Assembly: GCF_937910895.1 (NCBI RefSeq) | Contig: NZ_CALEMI010000126.1 | Coordinates: 1-64,000 of the forward strand | From: an uncultured Dokdonia sp. | Lineage (GTDB): Bacteria > Bacteroidota > Bacteroidia > Flavobacteriales > Flavobacteriaceae | DNA: 64,000 nt | Direction of reading: 5' to 3' | In this document: piece after piece, positions 37,401 to 45,946 of the stretch | How positions within the stretch are numbered: the first letter of the stretch is position 1 | How the letters are laid out: each line of letters begins with the position of its first letter | Notes under the pieces: model-generated | What the model saw: the letters and a program-made list of their open reading frames with translations, nothing else | The model's database searches: none | What the model was told of the DNA's origin: nothing | Position numbers and translations under genes: made by a program

Positions 37401-40049
37401 ACTACCATAAGCACGTCCTTTGGGAGATTGTAATCCTACAAAATGATCAAAAGGGGCAATGTCTTTGGTTACGACATCTAGCGAGAAATCGCCACCGCCT
37501 TCATAGGCTTTGGTCACAAAGGTTCCTTTAAGCATGCCTGGTGCCCGCTCACTGAGCGCTAATTTTTGATTGATTTTTGTACTGCCTTCTTCATTTAATT
37601 GTCCGTCAAGTACGGTCAATTCTACATCATCAAAACTGCGAATAGGATCAAAGAAGTTATAGTTTGGAAAGGTTTTAAAACCACTAGTAGAGCTTCGGAT
37701 CGTAACATCCGATTTAATCTTGAGATTACGTGCGGGTGCTCCGTGTAACCAAGTCACTTTTGCGGTGCCTTCCAACGTACCACTCGCCTCTATGATATCA
37801 TCTTCAAAGTCTAGGTTGACTTTTAAACGATTGGGTTTTATGGTTTCTACTTTGAGTGTTTTAGAAAAACTAGCTCCCCCCACACTAATGGTAGCATTCC
37901 AATTTCCAGTAGGATCTGTGGATGCCGTGGTAATGGGGAAATAATATACGTTATTAAGTGCTTTTTCTGTTTTTGATACGGTGTTTGCCGTGAGCACCTT
38001 ACGATAGGTAAGTTTTCCTCTGGCGTCACTTACTTCTAACTTTACAGGATGGTCTTTGGGCAACGGATTGTTGGCATCATTCAGAACAAAGGAAAGATGA
38101 ATACTATCGCCGGGACGGTGAACGCCTCGCTCTGTGTAGAGATATCCTTTTAATCCTTTTTGTAACTGTTTCCCAGAGATATCAAACTTGCTCATAGAAA
38201 GTGCATTCCCATCTTCTATTTTTAGATAGGCGTAGTTGGGGCCTTTTTGAGCAACTGCGAACACTGCATATCCTTTAGGAGATATGGTAGCAAGTCCTGT
38301 GGCATCTGTAGTCACCGTACCAATGGATTGTTTTTGATAATTGTACAGCGTAATTTTTGTATTGGCTTCTGGAGTGGTGGTCACGATATCGGTGGCGGCA
38401 AAATGATAGCCATTATCTTTTCCTCTTTTGACAATCAGGGCAAGATCCGAGCCTAGAATATTGCTCTGGATAAACCGATCTTCTTGGTAATAGGCGGGAT
38501 GACAAGGGTTGTCTTCTTGTCGCCAATTATACACTTGATTTCGCCAGCGGTATATTCTGTTGTCCCAATATTGTTCTTCACGTTCGTCTTCATTGGTACT
38601 TTCTACCTCAGTAAAATCTTCATCGTAATAATCTTCTTCATAGTAGTCATCATAGGTATCTTCTTCTACTTCAGTACCATCGTCTACACATTCATAAGCA
38701 ACATAGCTTTGTTTGTAACTAATTTCTACGCGATATAAAGCTCCTGGGTCTGCTTGAAATATGTTTGAAAGATCAATCCCATGTACACGCCACTGACTAT
38801 CGGCCACATCTCCTGATGAGAAATTACCATCTTGTAGATTGATCGTTTTCTTTGTGATGCGTCTTCCTACTTGTTTTAATCCGTAGCTATTGTTACTATT
38901 TAGATTGTTTTCTTGTAAGTATTCTAAAACATTATTTTCATATATTTTGATAATTCGTACATCGACATGACTTAAATTAACGGCTTCAAAATAGAACGGT
39001 TGTGTTCCAGAATTGGGGAGAATAACACCATTGGTAATTGCACGAATGCCTGGTTTTAACTGCTCAAAAGAAACGGTCTCAGCAAATGGCATTTTTAGTT
39101 TATAGCCATCGGTACTTTTAATTCCTTGAAAAACTTCCACCAATGATTTCCCCACAATCTTATTTTCTGGATACACGTTCAGGACATTTCCATCGACTTC
39201 AAAACGCAAACTCCCTGCTCGCTGAATGGTAACTAACCCCTTAAAATTTTGTTTTTCTTCTAAGGGATCTGAGAAGTTGATCGCTAGCGAAGCATTTGCA
39301 CCTAATGTCTGATTGATTTTTACAATTTTAAAATTATTTCGTCCAGGAATAAGCACCTCATTTTCGCCTTTCGTTTCCTCGGCACCAATGGCGTCTCCAT
39401 CCCAGCTAACTTGAATCTTCGCATCCTCTATGTCTCTACGAATACTATCTATTTTAAACACGTGATAGCGAGCCGTTGTCTCTTCACTAAGCCATGTAAT
39501 GGAAAGTGGTTTTCCATTTTGAGTTGCGTGCAAGAGTTGTTTTGCTTTCGCGAAAGCGATCACATCGGCACCCTCAATTTGACCTTCTAGGTATTGATAC
39601 TCCCTGTCATACGATTGTAATGCGCGGAGGTCCACTTTAAAATCTGGGGTAATGGTTTTGAAACTAAAGGCAAAAGTGCGCATCTCTTTAGGCAAGTCAT
39701 CGTAAAGTTTATCTAAGCTCACCTTCACCGAATATTCGGTGTCTGCCTCAAGAAGCGCATCAGGTACAAATTTTAAGGTACGTTGTCCAGAGACCGTCAA
39801 CGTTCCTGAAGTTTTTGGAGTAATTTTTAAGATATCAGAAGGGATTTCTTGATCTACTTCAAACTGCGTTAACGCCTTTGCCACCTGCACGGTAATAGGA
39901 TTTGCAATAGACTGCCTGCCACTTGTCGCATAAGAGATATACTCCTTGTATTTAAACAAATTATCAGTCGGTTGTTCATTGCCTTTTTTATCACAAGTGA
40001 TGAAGAAAAGAGGTAAGACGACGGCGAGAAGAAGATGGATTTTACGCAT
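34452..40049 (-). CDS. Alpha-2-macroglobulin family lipoprotein
   Basis: About 1,865 residues from the preferred start MRKIHLLLAVV, which gives a lipoprotein signal (FFITC, Cys ~19); a further upstream in-frame ATG would bury that signal. Macroglobulin-like MG domains occupy the first two thirds (for example GVHRPGDSIHLSFVLND in MG2). The thioester motif is GCVEQTT (Cys ~1422), followed by the helical complement-like domain (ADGGLGYWQ, WGTNYAGHF) and the C-terminal receptor-like domain. The family traps attacking proteases in the periplasm and partners PBP1C, encoded next. A very acidic Asp/Glu/Tyr insert occurs at about residues 452-495. Several palindrome copies, one near-perfect, lie in the gene. 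Confidence 0.95.
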   Translation of the reverse strand: MRKIHLLLAVVLPLFFITCDKKGNEQPTDNLFKYKEYISYATSGRQSIANPITVQVAKALTQFEVDQEIPSDILKITPKTSGTLTVSGQRTLKFVPDALLEADTEYSVKVSLDKLYDDLPKEMRTFAFSFKTITPDFKVDLRALQSYDREYQYLEGQIEGADVIAFAKAKQLLHATQNGKPLSITWLSEETTARYHVFKIDSIRRDIEDAKIQVSWDGDAIGAEETKGENEVLIPGRNNFKIVKINQTLGANASLAINFSDPLEEKQNFKGLVTIQRAGSLRFEVDGNVLNVYPENKIVGKSLVEVFQGIKSTDGYKLKMPFAETVSFEQLKPGIRAITNGVILPNSGTQPFYFEAVNLSHVDVRIIKIYENNVLEYLQENNLNSNNSYGLKQVGRRITKKTINLQDGNFSSGDVADSQWRVHGIDLSNIFQADPGALYRVEISYKQSYVAYECVDDGTEVEEDTYDDYYEEDYYDEDFTEVESTNEDEREEQYWDNRIYRWRNQVYNWRQEDNPCHPAYYQEDRFIQSNILGSDLALIVKRGKDNGYHFAATDIVTTTPEANTKITLYNYQKQSIGTVTTDATGLATISPKGYAVFAVAQKGPNYAYLKIEDGNALSMSKFDISGKQLQKGLKGYLYTERGVHRPGDSIHLSFVLNDANNPLPKDHPVKLEVSDARGKLTYRKVLTANTVSKTEKALNNVYYFPITTASTDPTGNWNATISVGGASFSKTLKVETIKPNRLKVNLDFEDDIIEASGTLEGTAKVTWLHGAPARNLKIKSDVTIRSSTSGFKTFPNYNFFDPIRSFDDVELTVLDGQLNEEGSTKINQKLALSERAPGMLKGTFVTKAYEGGGDFSLDVVTKDIAPFDHFVGLQSPKGRAYGSYFTDDNTEFDLVTTDAKGKATGNRTLEVKVFKMSWRWWWSRGRDNYSNYEVGTVHTPVKDFKLTTGSNGRTSFTVNIPEDESGRYLIRVIDPESGHATGRIAYFYRNWSGLQSDSESAKMLVFSSDKEKYQVGEVATITFPSGDSSRALVSLENGTQVLDSWWVDAQNGETQFKIPVTSEMAPNVYVNISLLQAHEQVKNDLPIRLYGVIPLLVEDQNTILTPKITMPDVLKPEESYTIKVSEANKKAMTYTIAVVDDGLLDLTRYKTPAIHDHFYSREALGVMTFDMFDDVIGAYSGSVGNIYAIGGGDAAAAAKNRKAERFKPVVTYIGPFALSENETKTHTLQMPNYVGSVRAMVVAGDHTASAYGAAEKTVPVRKPLMVLGSLPRKLSPGEHVTLPVTVFAMESKIKQAKITVKTSKAFKATQGTTKTINFASVGEQIVPFEFDVTAVNDIQTIEIIAEGNGERATYQVEIDVENPNPITQKVTDYELPASGSLTIDYSTFGVASSNGSAIEFSTLPPMDFTKRMQYLIRYPHGCVEQTTSGAFPQLFMDDVFDLTFEQKRKAQENIKRGIERLGDFQNADGGLGYWQGETVADAWGTNYAGHFMIEAQKKGYALPLTFMSNWLRFQKKAAREWRSGQRAYNTTLTQAYRLYTLALAGQPDLAAMNRLRESRNLSNDSKWRLAAAYALAGQTKAAQELIATANIDFQPDKSNYHTYGSVFRNRAMALETMVAMGDAKQKDLAISIAKTLSSERWLSTQETSYALLAMAKMVIKNGGKSIQLDYTKDGKAMTIDTQQAIALRDLETKEGANTIMLQNKKDNVVFVRVVQSGKLPLGEELSGNSKLKVTTRFVGTDGNQIDIANLRQGEEFLAKISVSNDSRDFVDNVALTQIFPSGWEIVNTRFTEDAGGTEGAARYTDIRDDRVNFYFDMSKGSTKTFTARLNASYLGRYYLPGTQVEAMYDNTYYARTKGAWVEIEK
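39544..39558. repeat. 15-bp palindrome copy inside the A2M gene
   Basis: GCTTTCGCGAAAGCG read on the minus strand as Ala-Phe-Ala-Lys-Ala. Two degenerate copies in the same gene lie near 35374-35390 and 36229-36245. Confidence 0.9.
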
Positions 40050-40350
40050 AATGATGGTGTTAGGTAGCCTCTCTATCTCTTGCCCTAAAAGAGCCGAAAC
40101 AGATAAAAAGGAATTCAAAATATGCTACTAAAGATAACAGATTTTAAATAGATGAATATGAAATTAATTTGATGCTTTTACAAGTTAAGATGGGTCAAAT
40201 CAACCTATAAAAAAGTATAGAAAATCGAGTGGTTATAATGGTAACGCATTTGTTAAAATAGGTAGTATATCCATTTTAACATTTGGGATGGATTTAACAT
40301 TTTCCCGCCTCTCCCTAACCTCTCCCAGAGGGAGATGGATTTTATTCTTT
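40050..40350. other. 301-bp spacer upstream of the A2M gene
   Basis: The spacer holds the probable promoter region of the A2M-pbpC unit and, at 40302-40336, a CTCTCCCAGAGGGAGA hairpin repeat. No coding region or -7/-33 pair could be called with confidence. Confidence 0.55.
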
Positions 40351-40695
40351 CTAGTGAAGTTTAGAAAAATAATACTCGCGTTCTACTTTACAGATGCGTA
40401 CACTGTAGGATTCATACCAAGTAGTTTTTCCTGTGGTTTGAGCAGCTTGATGATCGGTTTCTGCTTTCCAACGGGCAATATCTTCTAGTGTTTTCCAGTA
40501 AGAAATAGTAATACCGATGTCGCTCCGAGCATGATCTATGCCTAAAAAACCTGGCATTTCTGTCGCTAGTTCTTCTAGGTGTTGTGCTGCCATGGCATAG
40601 CCACGGGTGACACTGGTTTGAGTACTTGTGAAAATAACAGCATAATACGGGATTTCCTGATCAAGAATTGTGAGCGGAGTATTTTGTGATGCCAT
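40351..40695 (-). CDS. Antibiotic biosynthesis monooxygenase (ABM) family protein
   Basis: 114 residues. A dimeric ferredoxin-like ABM domain: YYAVIFTSTQTS at the first strand, then MAAQHLEELATEMPGFLGIDHARS and the central ITISYWKTLEDIARWKAETDHQAAQ. Small ABM proteins act as cofactor-independent oxygenases or have unknown roles; no substrate can be inferred here. It is a single gene on the minus strand. Confidence 0.88.
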   Translation of the reverse strand: MASQNTPLTILDQEIPYYAVIFTSTQTSVTRGYAMAAQHLEELATEMPGFLGIDHARSDIGITISYWKTLEDIARWKAETDHQAAQTTGKTTWYESYSVRICKVEREYYFSKLH

Positions 40696-40760
40696 ACCTG
40701 ATAATTATGATCTAAAAATACTCTTTTTTAAAAATGGAAGTTCAGGAAACTAACAAAAAT

Positions 40761-41504
40761 CTACTTTTTAATAAATCGTTTTGTAGACACGATTCTATCC
40801 TGACTCTTTAATTGCACAAAATAGATTCCGGATGCCCAATGTTGGATCTGTAAAGGATTTGCTTCCAACGTCTTTTTTGAGGTTTGTACTTTTTGTTTGC
40901 CATTCACATCAAATACAGTAATCGTGTATGCTTCTGAGATTTGATGGGTTTCTATAAAAAGTTGGTCCTGAGCAGGATTTGGATAGACAGAAAAAGAAGG
41001 TTTTACAAAATCACTCGTAGATAATACCGTATTACCATAATCAGCAATATCCCCATTTGAAGCAATTACATGTAATGTTGCATTATTACCAAGAAATACG
41101 ATACTATACTCAAATGGATCTGAAATTGAAGTCTCATAAAACGAAAAATATCTATTTTGAAAATTTTGATTCTCTGATGTGTCACAGTTTGCAAGGGTGG
41201 TCACATAATCATCTCCAAGCATAAATGTACTAAAATCTGATTCTTCAAAAATTACACTCGAAAAAAAAGAGTCACACACAGTTCCTAAAATTGAATAAGG
41301 TGTATCTGGATTATCATTGGTAGATTCTTCAAAAAGAAGCTTAATAAATTCTACTTCATTATTTGATTCAGGTACAAATTGTTCTCCATTTATTTCTAAA
41401 GAATATAATACCCATTCTCCCTCAAAAAGAAGAGGGTCTTGTGCAAGGATGCTTTGAGAGATCAAAAACGGCAGTATACCCAAAAACCATCTAAAATTTT
41501 TCAT
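40761..41504 (-). CDS. Secreted protein with T9SS type A sorting domain
   Basis: 247 residues. Signal peptide (SQSILAQ), a ~140-residue N-terminal domain with a lipocalin-like beginning (LFEGEWVLYSLEINGEQFVP), and a C-terminal T9SS type A sorting tail of ~75 residues (FSVYPNPAQDQLFIET, YTITVFDVNGK, ASGIYFVQL, RFIKK). It should be exported through T9SS. The N-terminal domain function is unknown. Confidence 0.9.
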   Translation of the reverse strand: MKNFRWFLGILPFLISQSILAQDPLLFEGEWVLYSLEINGEQFVPESNNEVEFIKLLFEESTNDNPDTPYSILGTVCDSFFSSVIFEESDFSTFMLGDDYVTTLANCDTSENQNFQNRYFSFYETSISDPFEYSIVFLGNNATLHVIASNGDIADYGNTVLSTSDFVKPSFSVYPNPAQDQLFIETHQISEAYTITVFDVNGKQKVQTSKKTLEANPLQIQHWASGIYFVQLKSQDRIVSTKRFIKK

Positions 41505-41680
41505 AATCCATTGTTTATAGCTCTAAAGTACTGCATTTTACATAAAACATCACGTTATCGTACTCTAAATTTTTCTTATTATAGCGATATTAATTTCTTA
41601 CTTTTAACCTAGCTACCTTTAATACCCACATAACATGGGTATCCTTTCTTTTTAGGAACTTTGCACAAAATAGTATTCTT

Positions 41681-43030
41681 ATGAACCGTACGATCCTCTC
41701 CTTTTTAGTTAGTGTTATTATTTCTGTATCCGTTTTCCTGTCTCCCGAGCAGGCAGGCGCGCAAGCAAATTTATTGCAATCAGGACCTATGGTGGGATAT
41801 TCTGATTTTAGAGAAGTACTGATCTGGGTACAAACCAACGCTCCTGCCGATGTAAAAATTGGGTACTTCGCTCAAGGCGAAAAAGAACGATTTACACCTA
41901 CCGTTTCCACCACAACCGCAAGAGATCATATCGCAAAATTATTTCCTAGTGAGGTCGATTACGGAACCATCTATACCTATAAATTGTATATCAATAATCA
42001 ATACGTAGCACGTCCGTATCCCTTAGAATTTCAGACGCAAACCTTATGGCAGTATCGTACCGATCCGCCACCATTTAGTTTTGCTATTGGGTCTTGTTTT
42101 TACCGTAATGATCCTAGAGATGACCGTCCCGGAACACCCTACGGAGGAGAATATGATATTTTTAAAAGTATTGCTCAAAAAGACCCTGACTTCATGGTCT
42201 GGCTAGGAGATAATATTTATTTGCGTACCCCCGATTTCCAAACCGAACGTGGAGTTCGTTATCGTCATCGGGAATCACGAGCCACTACAGAACTACAGCC
42301 CTTATTAGGAAGTGTGCATCACTATGCGATTTGGGATGATCATGACTTTGGGCCAAATGACTCAGATCGGAGTTATGTGCACAAGAAAGTAACTGAAAAA
42401 GCTTTTAACGAGTATTGGGGGAATCCGAGTACGAATGCGACTGGAGAAGGCGGGATTACAGGGCAGTTTGTATGGAATGATGTCGAGTTTTTCCTGATGG
42501 ATGATCGCTATCATCGTGCTCCTAATCGTAGTCTTGACATGAACAAAGACTACCTTGGAGAAGCACAACTCAACTGGCTTGTAGATGCTTTAACGGCAAG
42601 TCAAGCGTCTTTTAAAATAGTGTGTATTGGAGGGCAAACCATCAGTAATGCAGCCGTATATGAAAATATGGCAACCTATCCAGAAGCACGTAAACGTTTA
42701 CTAGATCGTATCGCTGCCGAAAAAATAGAAGGCGTTGTTTTTATGAGTGGTGATCGTCATCATACAGAAATCTCCCGTTTAGAACGCCCCAATGCGTATC
42801 CGCTGATTGATATTACATGTTCACCTCTCACAGCGGGAATTCACAAAGCACGTGATGAAGGAAACACTTTGCAAGTAAAAGACAAAATCTACTACGAGCG
42901 TAACTTTGGAGTCGTCGCTGTTTCTGGTAAATATGGAGCACGTAACTTGCTTCTTACTATTTATGACCAACAAGGCAAAAAAGTATGGGATTATGGAATC
43001 TCACAAGAGGAATTGAAGTATAAAAGATAA
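41681..43030 (+). CDS. PhoD-like alkaline phosphatase D family protein
   Basis: 449 residues with a signal peptide (ends QAGAQ). An N-terminal fibronectin-like domain (~30-120) precedes the metallophosphatase domain: MVWLGDNIYLRTP (~168), the YAIWDDHDFGPND metal site (~213), MDDRYHR (~267), GGQTISN (~310) and MSGDRHHTE (~348). The pattern fits the PhoD family of Ca/Fe-dependent phosphodiesterases/phosphomonoesterases, acting outside the cytoplasm. It probably helps obtain phosphate from organic esters. It starts ~180 bp from the divergent T9SS protein gene. Confidence 0.93.
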   Translation: MNRTILSFLVSVIISVSVFLSPEQAGAQANLLQSGPMVGYSDFREVLIWVQTNAPADVKIGYFAQGEKERFTPTVSTTTARDHIAKLFPSEVDYGTIYTYKLYINNQYVARPYPLEFQTQTLWQYRTDPPPFSFAIGSCFYRNDPRDDRPGTPYGGEYDIFKSIAQKDPDFMVWLGDNIYLRTPDFQTERGVRYRHRESRATTELQPLLGSVHHYAIWDDHDFGPNDSDRSYVHKKVTEKAFNEYWGNPSTNATGEGGITGQFVWNDVEFFLMDDRYHRAPNRSLDMNKDYLGEAQLNWLVDALTASQASFKIVCIGGQTISNAAVYENMATYPEARKRLLDRIAAEKIEGVVFMSGDRHHTEISRLERPNAYPLIDITCSPLTAGIHKARDEGNTLQVKDKIYYERNFGVVAVSGKYGARNLLLTIYDQQGKKVWDYGISQEELKYKR

Positions 43031-43261
43031 ATCCCTCACCTTTATACTCTCCTAGAGGGAGAGGAAATATGATTTACAGACTTTTAAGAAAACGGTAACT
43101 TCGATACAATTCCCATCATACCTTACAGCAACTATAAAAATCACTCAGCCACCTTCATTGCTTATATTCTACTATATTTTTCTGGGTACGCTTTCGCGAA
43201 AGCGAAAAAAAACTAAACCCCTTCTCCTTCTGGAAGAAGGCTAGGATGAGGGATCAGGAAA
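43031..43261. repeat. Repeat-filled spacer: two CTCC hairpins, one composite repeat, one palindrome
   Basis: Order: CTCTCCTAGAGGGAGAG (~43045-43066), a composite repeat half with CTTCGATACAAT (43099-43110) and ATCACTCAGCCACC (43140-43153), a perfect CGCTTTCGCGAAAGCG at 43189-43204, then CCTTCTCCTTCTGGAAGAAGG (~43216). Three families are packed into 230 bp with no gene. Confidence 0.85.
43189..43204. repeat. 16-bp dispersed palindrome, perfect copy
   Basis: Spacer copy followed by an A-run, between a composite repeat and a CCTTCTCC hairpin. Confidence 0.95.
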
Positions 43262-44755
43262 TTACTCCACTACCTCAAACGCTTGAATCGCAGCATTAGG
43301 CTCCATAATAGTATAACCTGACCAGAAAGCAGGGTCATATTTGGATAAATACGTTGCTTTCACATTTTTGTTTTCTGGCGCAGCTTCATAGGCAGTACTT
43401 GAAATATCTTCTGAGTTAAAGACCACCATCTCGTATTTAGAAAGTGATGTTCCTTGCACGTCTAATGCAAGCGAAAGCTCATTTTGCTTACGACGCCCTT
43501 TGACATGCTTATTTTTTTCGATCACTTTTAACGGGCGATCTACACCAAAATAGTTTCCGTTTTCTAACTCCAAATACCGCGGACTATAACTTCCGCTGGT
43601 ATTTTTTGTAAATAACATCTTTCCTCTGTAGACATCTTCCCCATACTTGATACCTAATAATCCAAACTTAAATAACGGTCGTACATTTGCAAATTCTAAT
43701 CGTACAATGGCAAAATCACTGATGTTGACAAAAGCGGTTCCTTTAAAGTCTTTTTTGCCTTTCGGCGAAAAGTCAATAATATATACTGGCTCTTCATCGA
43801 TAAACGTATAGTCTCTGATTTCAAACTCATACCGATTGGACTTTGTGAGAATATCAATCTTAGAATCTTCATTAAAAAAGAGTTGTGTGTACAGTTCTGA
43901 AATTCGATTTTTAATCTGTTCTTGGAAGTTTTGATCATCTGTATTTTCTACCTCCACCTTTACTTTATTAGCATCTTCATTGGCAGCGGTAATAGAATCT
44001 AATTGTACTTTGGTCCCAAAAAGCCCGGACTTGATTTTAAGATACGAATCTGGTTTTACATTTTCTTTAAAAATCGTTTCCAGACGTTCGCTGAGTCCGT
44101 CGACAGACACATCCTTGGATTTGTCATATAGCTCGGCGGCTTTATCTACATGAAATTTATGCTTGTTGTAATTCCCATAAAAATCACCTACCACTTCGCG
44201 ATAATAGGAAGACTCTCGAGGAACGAGGGTTGCAATACTATCAATGAGTTCTTTATTGAGCTCTTCTATCGTGGATTTTTTAAATCCGAAATCTACTTTT
44301 TTCATGGTATTAAAATCCGATTGTCTGAAGAAAATTTTCTTTTTAGATAACTCCTGAACGTAGTAATTTTTATCCATATTTTCTTTCACCTTCTCAATTA
44401 CTTCCTCGGCCGAAAGCGGATTACTAGAAAGGAAAACACCTTTTAATTCGAATGATTTTGGCGAAAGCCTTACCACGCTATCTGTAAGGGATGACATCCA
44501 GATCCCCTTACGTTCATAGCCCATTGATGAAATATAGACAGAATCTTTAATTTTTTTAAGTTGGTCTAAGTTAATGGTGAAAATTCCGTCTTCATTAGAA
44601 ATGACACCTTGATTTTCTGAAAGTTCAATCGTCGCAAACGGAATAGGTTCTTGTGTTTTGCTATCAATAAGTCTCGCCGATACGGTTTGAGCGGTCAATC
44701 CTGATACAAGTAATCCTGTAAGGACGGTAATGATGTATTTTATAAGTGTGGTCAT
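43262..44755 (-). CDS. Carboxypeptidase-like regulatory domain outer-envelope protein
   Basis: 497 residues. Signal peptide (GLTAQ), then a CarboxypepD-regulatory-like beta domain (~22-105; VSARLIDSKTQEPIPFATIEL, SSMGYERKGI). The remaining ~390 residues are a mixed region with a beta-rich C-terminal half (YIIDFSPKGKKDFKGTAFVN) that resembles the outer-membrane DUF5686 class but is shorter and lacks a clear barrel end. Function unknown; envelope location inferred from signal peptide and family. Single gene. Confidence 0.8.
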   Translation of the reverse strand: MTTLIKYIITVLTGLLVSGLTAQTVSARLIDSKTQEPIPFATIELSENQGVISNEDGIFTINLDQLKKIKDSVYISSMGYERKGIWMSSLTDSVVRLSPKSFELKGVFLSSNPLSAEEVIEKVKENMDKNYYVQELSKKKIFFRQSDFNTMKKVDFGFKKSTIEELNKELIDSIATLVPRESSYYREVVGDFYGNYNKHKFHVDKAAELYDKSKDVSVDGLSERLETIFKENVKPDSYLKIKSGLFGTKVQLDSITAANEDANKVKVEVENTDDQNFQEQIKNRISELYTQLFFNEDSKIDILTKSNRYEFEIRDYTFIDEEPVYIIDFSPKGKKDFKGTAFVNISDFAIVRLEFANVRPLFKFGLLGIKYGEDVYRGKMLFTKNTSGSYSPRYLELENGNYFGVDRPLKVIEKNKHVKGRRKQNELSLALDVQGTSLSKYEMVVFNSEDISSTAYEAAPENKNVKATYLSKYDPAFWSGYTIMEPNAAIQAFEVVE

Positions 44756-44860
44756 GTGTGGTTGTTTATTAGACTAGACGTTTGATTTTTACAAATAGTT
44801 GCCTTGCATCTTTTTTAATGACGATTTTATATAAGGAATGTTACTTGAGAATTTTGAAAT

Positions 44861-44973
44861 TCGGGGCTTCGGTACAATTTCCGCTTACGTGAAAATCACT
44901 CAGCCACCTGTGGCTGTTACAAGAAAGGAATTTGGATTCCTTCTCCTAGAGGGAGAAGGCTAGGATGAGGGAT
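44861..44973. repeat. Composite repeat half plus CCTTCTCC hairpin
   Basis: CGGGGCTTCGGTACAAT (44862-44878), a weak hairpin, then AATCACTCAGCCACC (44894-44908); next TTCTCCTAGAGGGAGAA and AGGATGAGGGATTTAC up to the stop codon of the small lysine-rich gene. Confidence 0.8.
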
Positions 44974-45132
44974 TTACTCCTGCTCTTTTTGCGCTTTGAT
45001 TTTTTCCTTGAGGATTTTTATACGAGCTTCGTGAGCGTCTTTTTTCTCGCGCTCCTTCTTTTTCTTTTGAGCCATCAGCTTAGAATGCTTGGCTTTATTT
45101 TTTGTGTTTTTAGGACTTCCTGCTTTTGCCAT
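44974..45132 (-). CDS. 52-residue lysine-rich small protein
   Basis: ATG to TAA gives 52 residues with a very basic, helical composition: MAKAGSPKNTKNKAKHSK at the start, a KKKKEREKK middle and a KIKAQKEQE end. It has no signal peptide and contains almost only helix-favouring residues after residue 18, so a single basic helix or coiled coil that binds RNA or DNA is plausible. I know no named family. The stop codon is adjacent to a dispersed repeat (GATGAGGGATT), and the downstream spacer is all repeats. The clean reading frame and sensible amino-acid pattern support a real gene. Confidence 0.7.
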   Translation of the reverse strand: MAKAGSPKNTKNKAKHSKLMAQKKKKEREKKDAHEARIKILKEKIKAQKEQE

Positions 45133-45154
45133 GAAGCAAAGATAGTAAAGATTA

Positions 45155-45294
45155 GTTCCCTCACCTTAATCCTCTCCCAAAGGGAGAGAAAACAAATTAT
45201 TCTTATGACTTCAATTTCGTGAAAGCATTAAATGAAGTACATAAACTATTAAAATTCCTTCTCCCCTAGTGAGAAGGTTAGGATGAGGAATTCG
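45155..45294. repeat. Two CTCTCCC-type repeats in the thiE-like/small-protein spacer
   Basis: CCTCTCCCAAAGGGAGAG at ~45172-45189 and CCTTCTCCCCTAGTGAGAAGG at ~45253-45273, each associated with CCCTCACCTTAAT- or GGATGAGG-type tails. The two tails are near-complementary, so the copies lie in opposite orientation. Confidence 0.75.
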
Positions 45295-45304
45295 CTTTAC
45301 CGTT

Positions 45305-45931
45305 TCACTCTCCCTCTGGTCGTGAATCTCGCAAACTCGATTTCGCGAAAGCGGTTTGCATTTCAGTAAATGCCTTTACTGGATCGGGAGCACTCCAAAC
45401 ACCGCCTAGAGCACCAACTCCTTGAAAGCCTAATTTGATCGCTTCTGGAGTCGTCTGTGCATTGATACCGCCCATTCCTGCAATGAATTTTGGAATGTGA
45501 CGCACATCAAAACCTCTGCCTTTCATATCACTTTTAGAAATGGCCGCAAACACCGGACTTAATAGATGATAAGCAAAATCTACAGATTGTGCGGCGAGAT
45601 CTTCGGGTTCGTGATAGGAACTGCTGACAGCAAATTCTTTATCTGTAAAGAATTGAACATAAGTTGCCAGCGCATCTCCTTGTGCTCTCCATTTTCGTTC
45701 TTCCAAATGAATTCCTTTGATGGGAAACTCGGAGGTGAGTTCGTGATGAAAATTATGCGTCATGATGTATTGATAATACTGCGGATCTACTTGATCTAAA
45801 TACGCACAATGCGCCTCTAGCGTTGCCTCTGGTTTTCTAAAATGAAAATGCTCCAAGCCTGCTTCAAAGAGTTTATGCAAGGTTTGAATTTCGGTAGTGC
45901 TAGTTTGTTCTGGTGATATGAGGAGGATCAT
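45305..45931 (-). CDS. Thiamine phosphate synthase/TenI-like protein
   Basis: About 208 residues from MILLISPEQT; an ATG five codons upstream is also in frame. TIM-barrel pattern: FEAGLEHFHFRKP, IKGIHLEER, FAVSSSYHEPEDL, AYHLLSPVFAAISKSDMKGRGFD and the phosphate-binding IAGMGGINAQT with GFQGVGALGGVW. Thiamine phosphate synthases couple the pyrimidine and thiazole moieties; TenI-type paralogues may lack that activity. No other thiamine genes are nearby, so the exact role is open. The last residues (AFAKSSLRDSRPEGE) are encoded by a palindrome copy followed by a CTCTCCCTCTGG-type repeat. Confidence 0.85.
   Translation of the reverse strand: MILLISPEQTSTTEIQTLHKLFEAGLEHFHFRKPEATLEAHCAYLDQVDPQYYQYIMTHNFHHELTSEFPIKGIHLEERKWRAQGDALATYVQFFTDKEFAVSSSYHEPEDLAAQSVDFAYHLLSPVFAAISKSDMKGRGFDVRHIPKFIAGMGGINAQTTPEAIKLGFQGVGALGGVWSAPDPVKAFTEMQTAFAKSSLRDSRPEGE
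45341..45353. repeat. Partial palindrome in the 3' end of the thiE-like gene
   Basis: TTTCGCGAAAGCG read on the minus strand as Ala-Phe-Ala-Lys near the C-terminus. Confidence 0.85.
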
Positions 45932-45946
45932 AGTGTTTCTTTTCAT

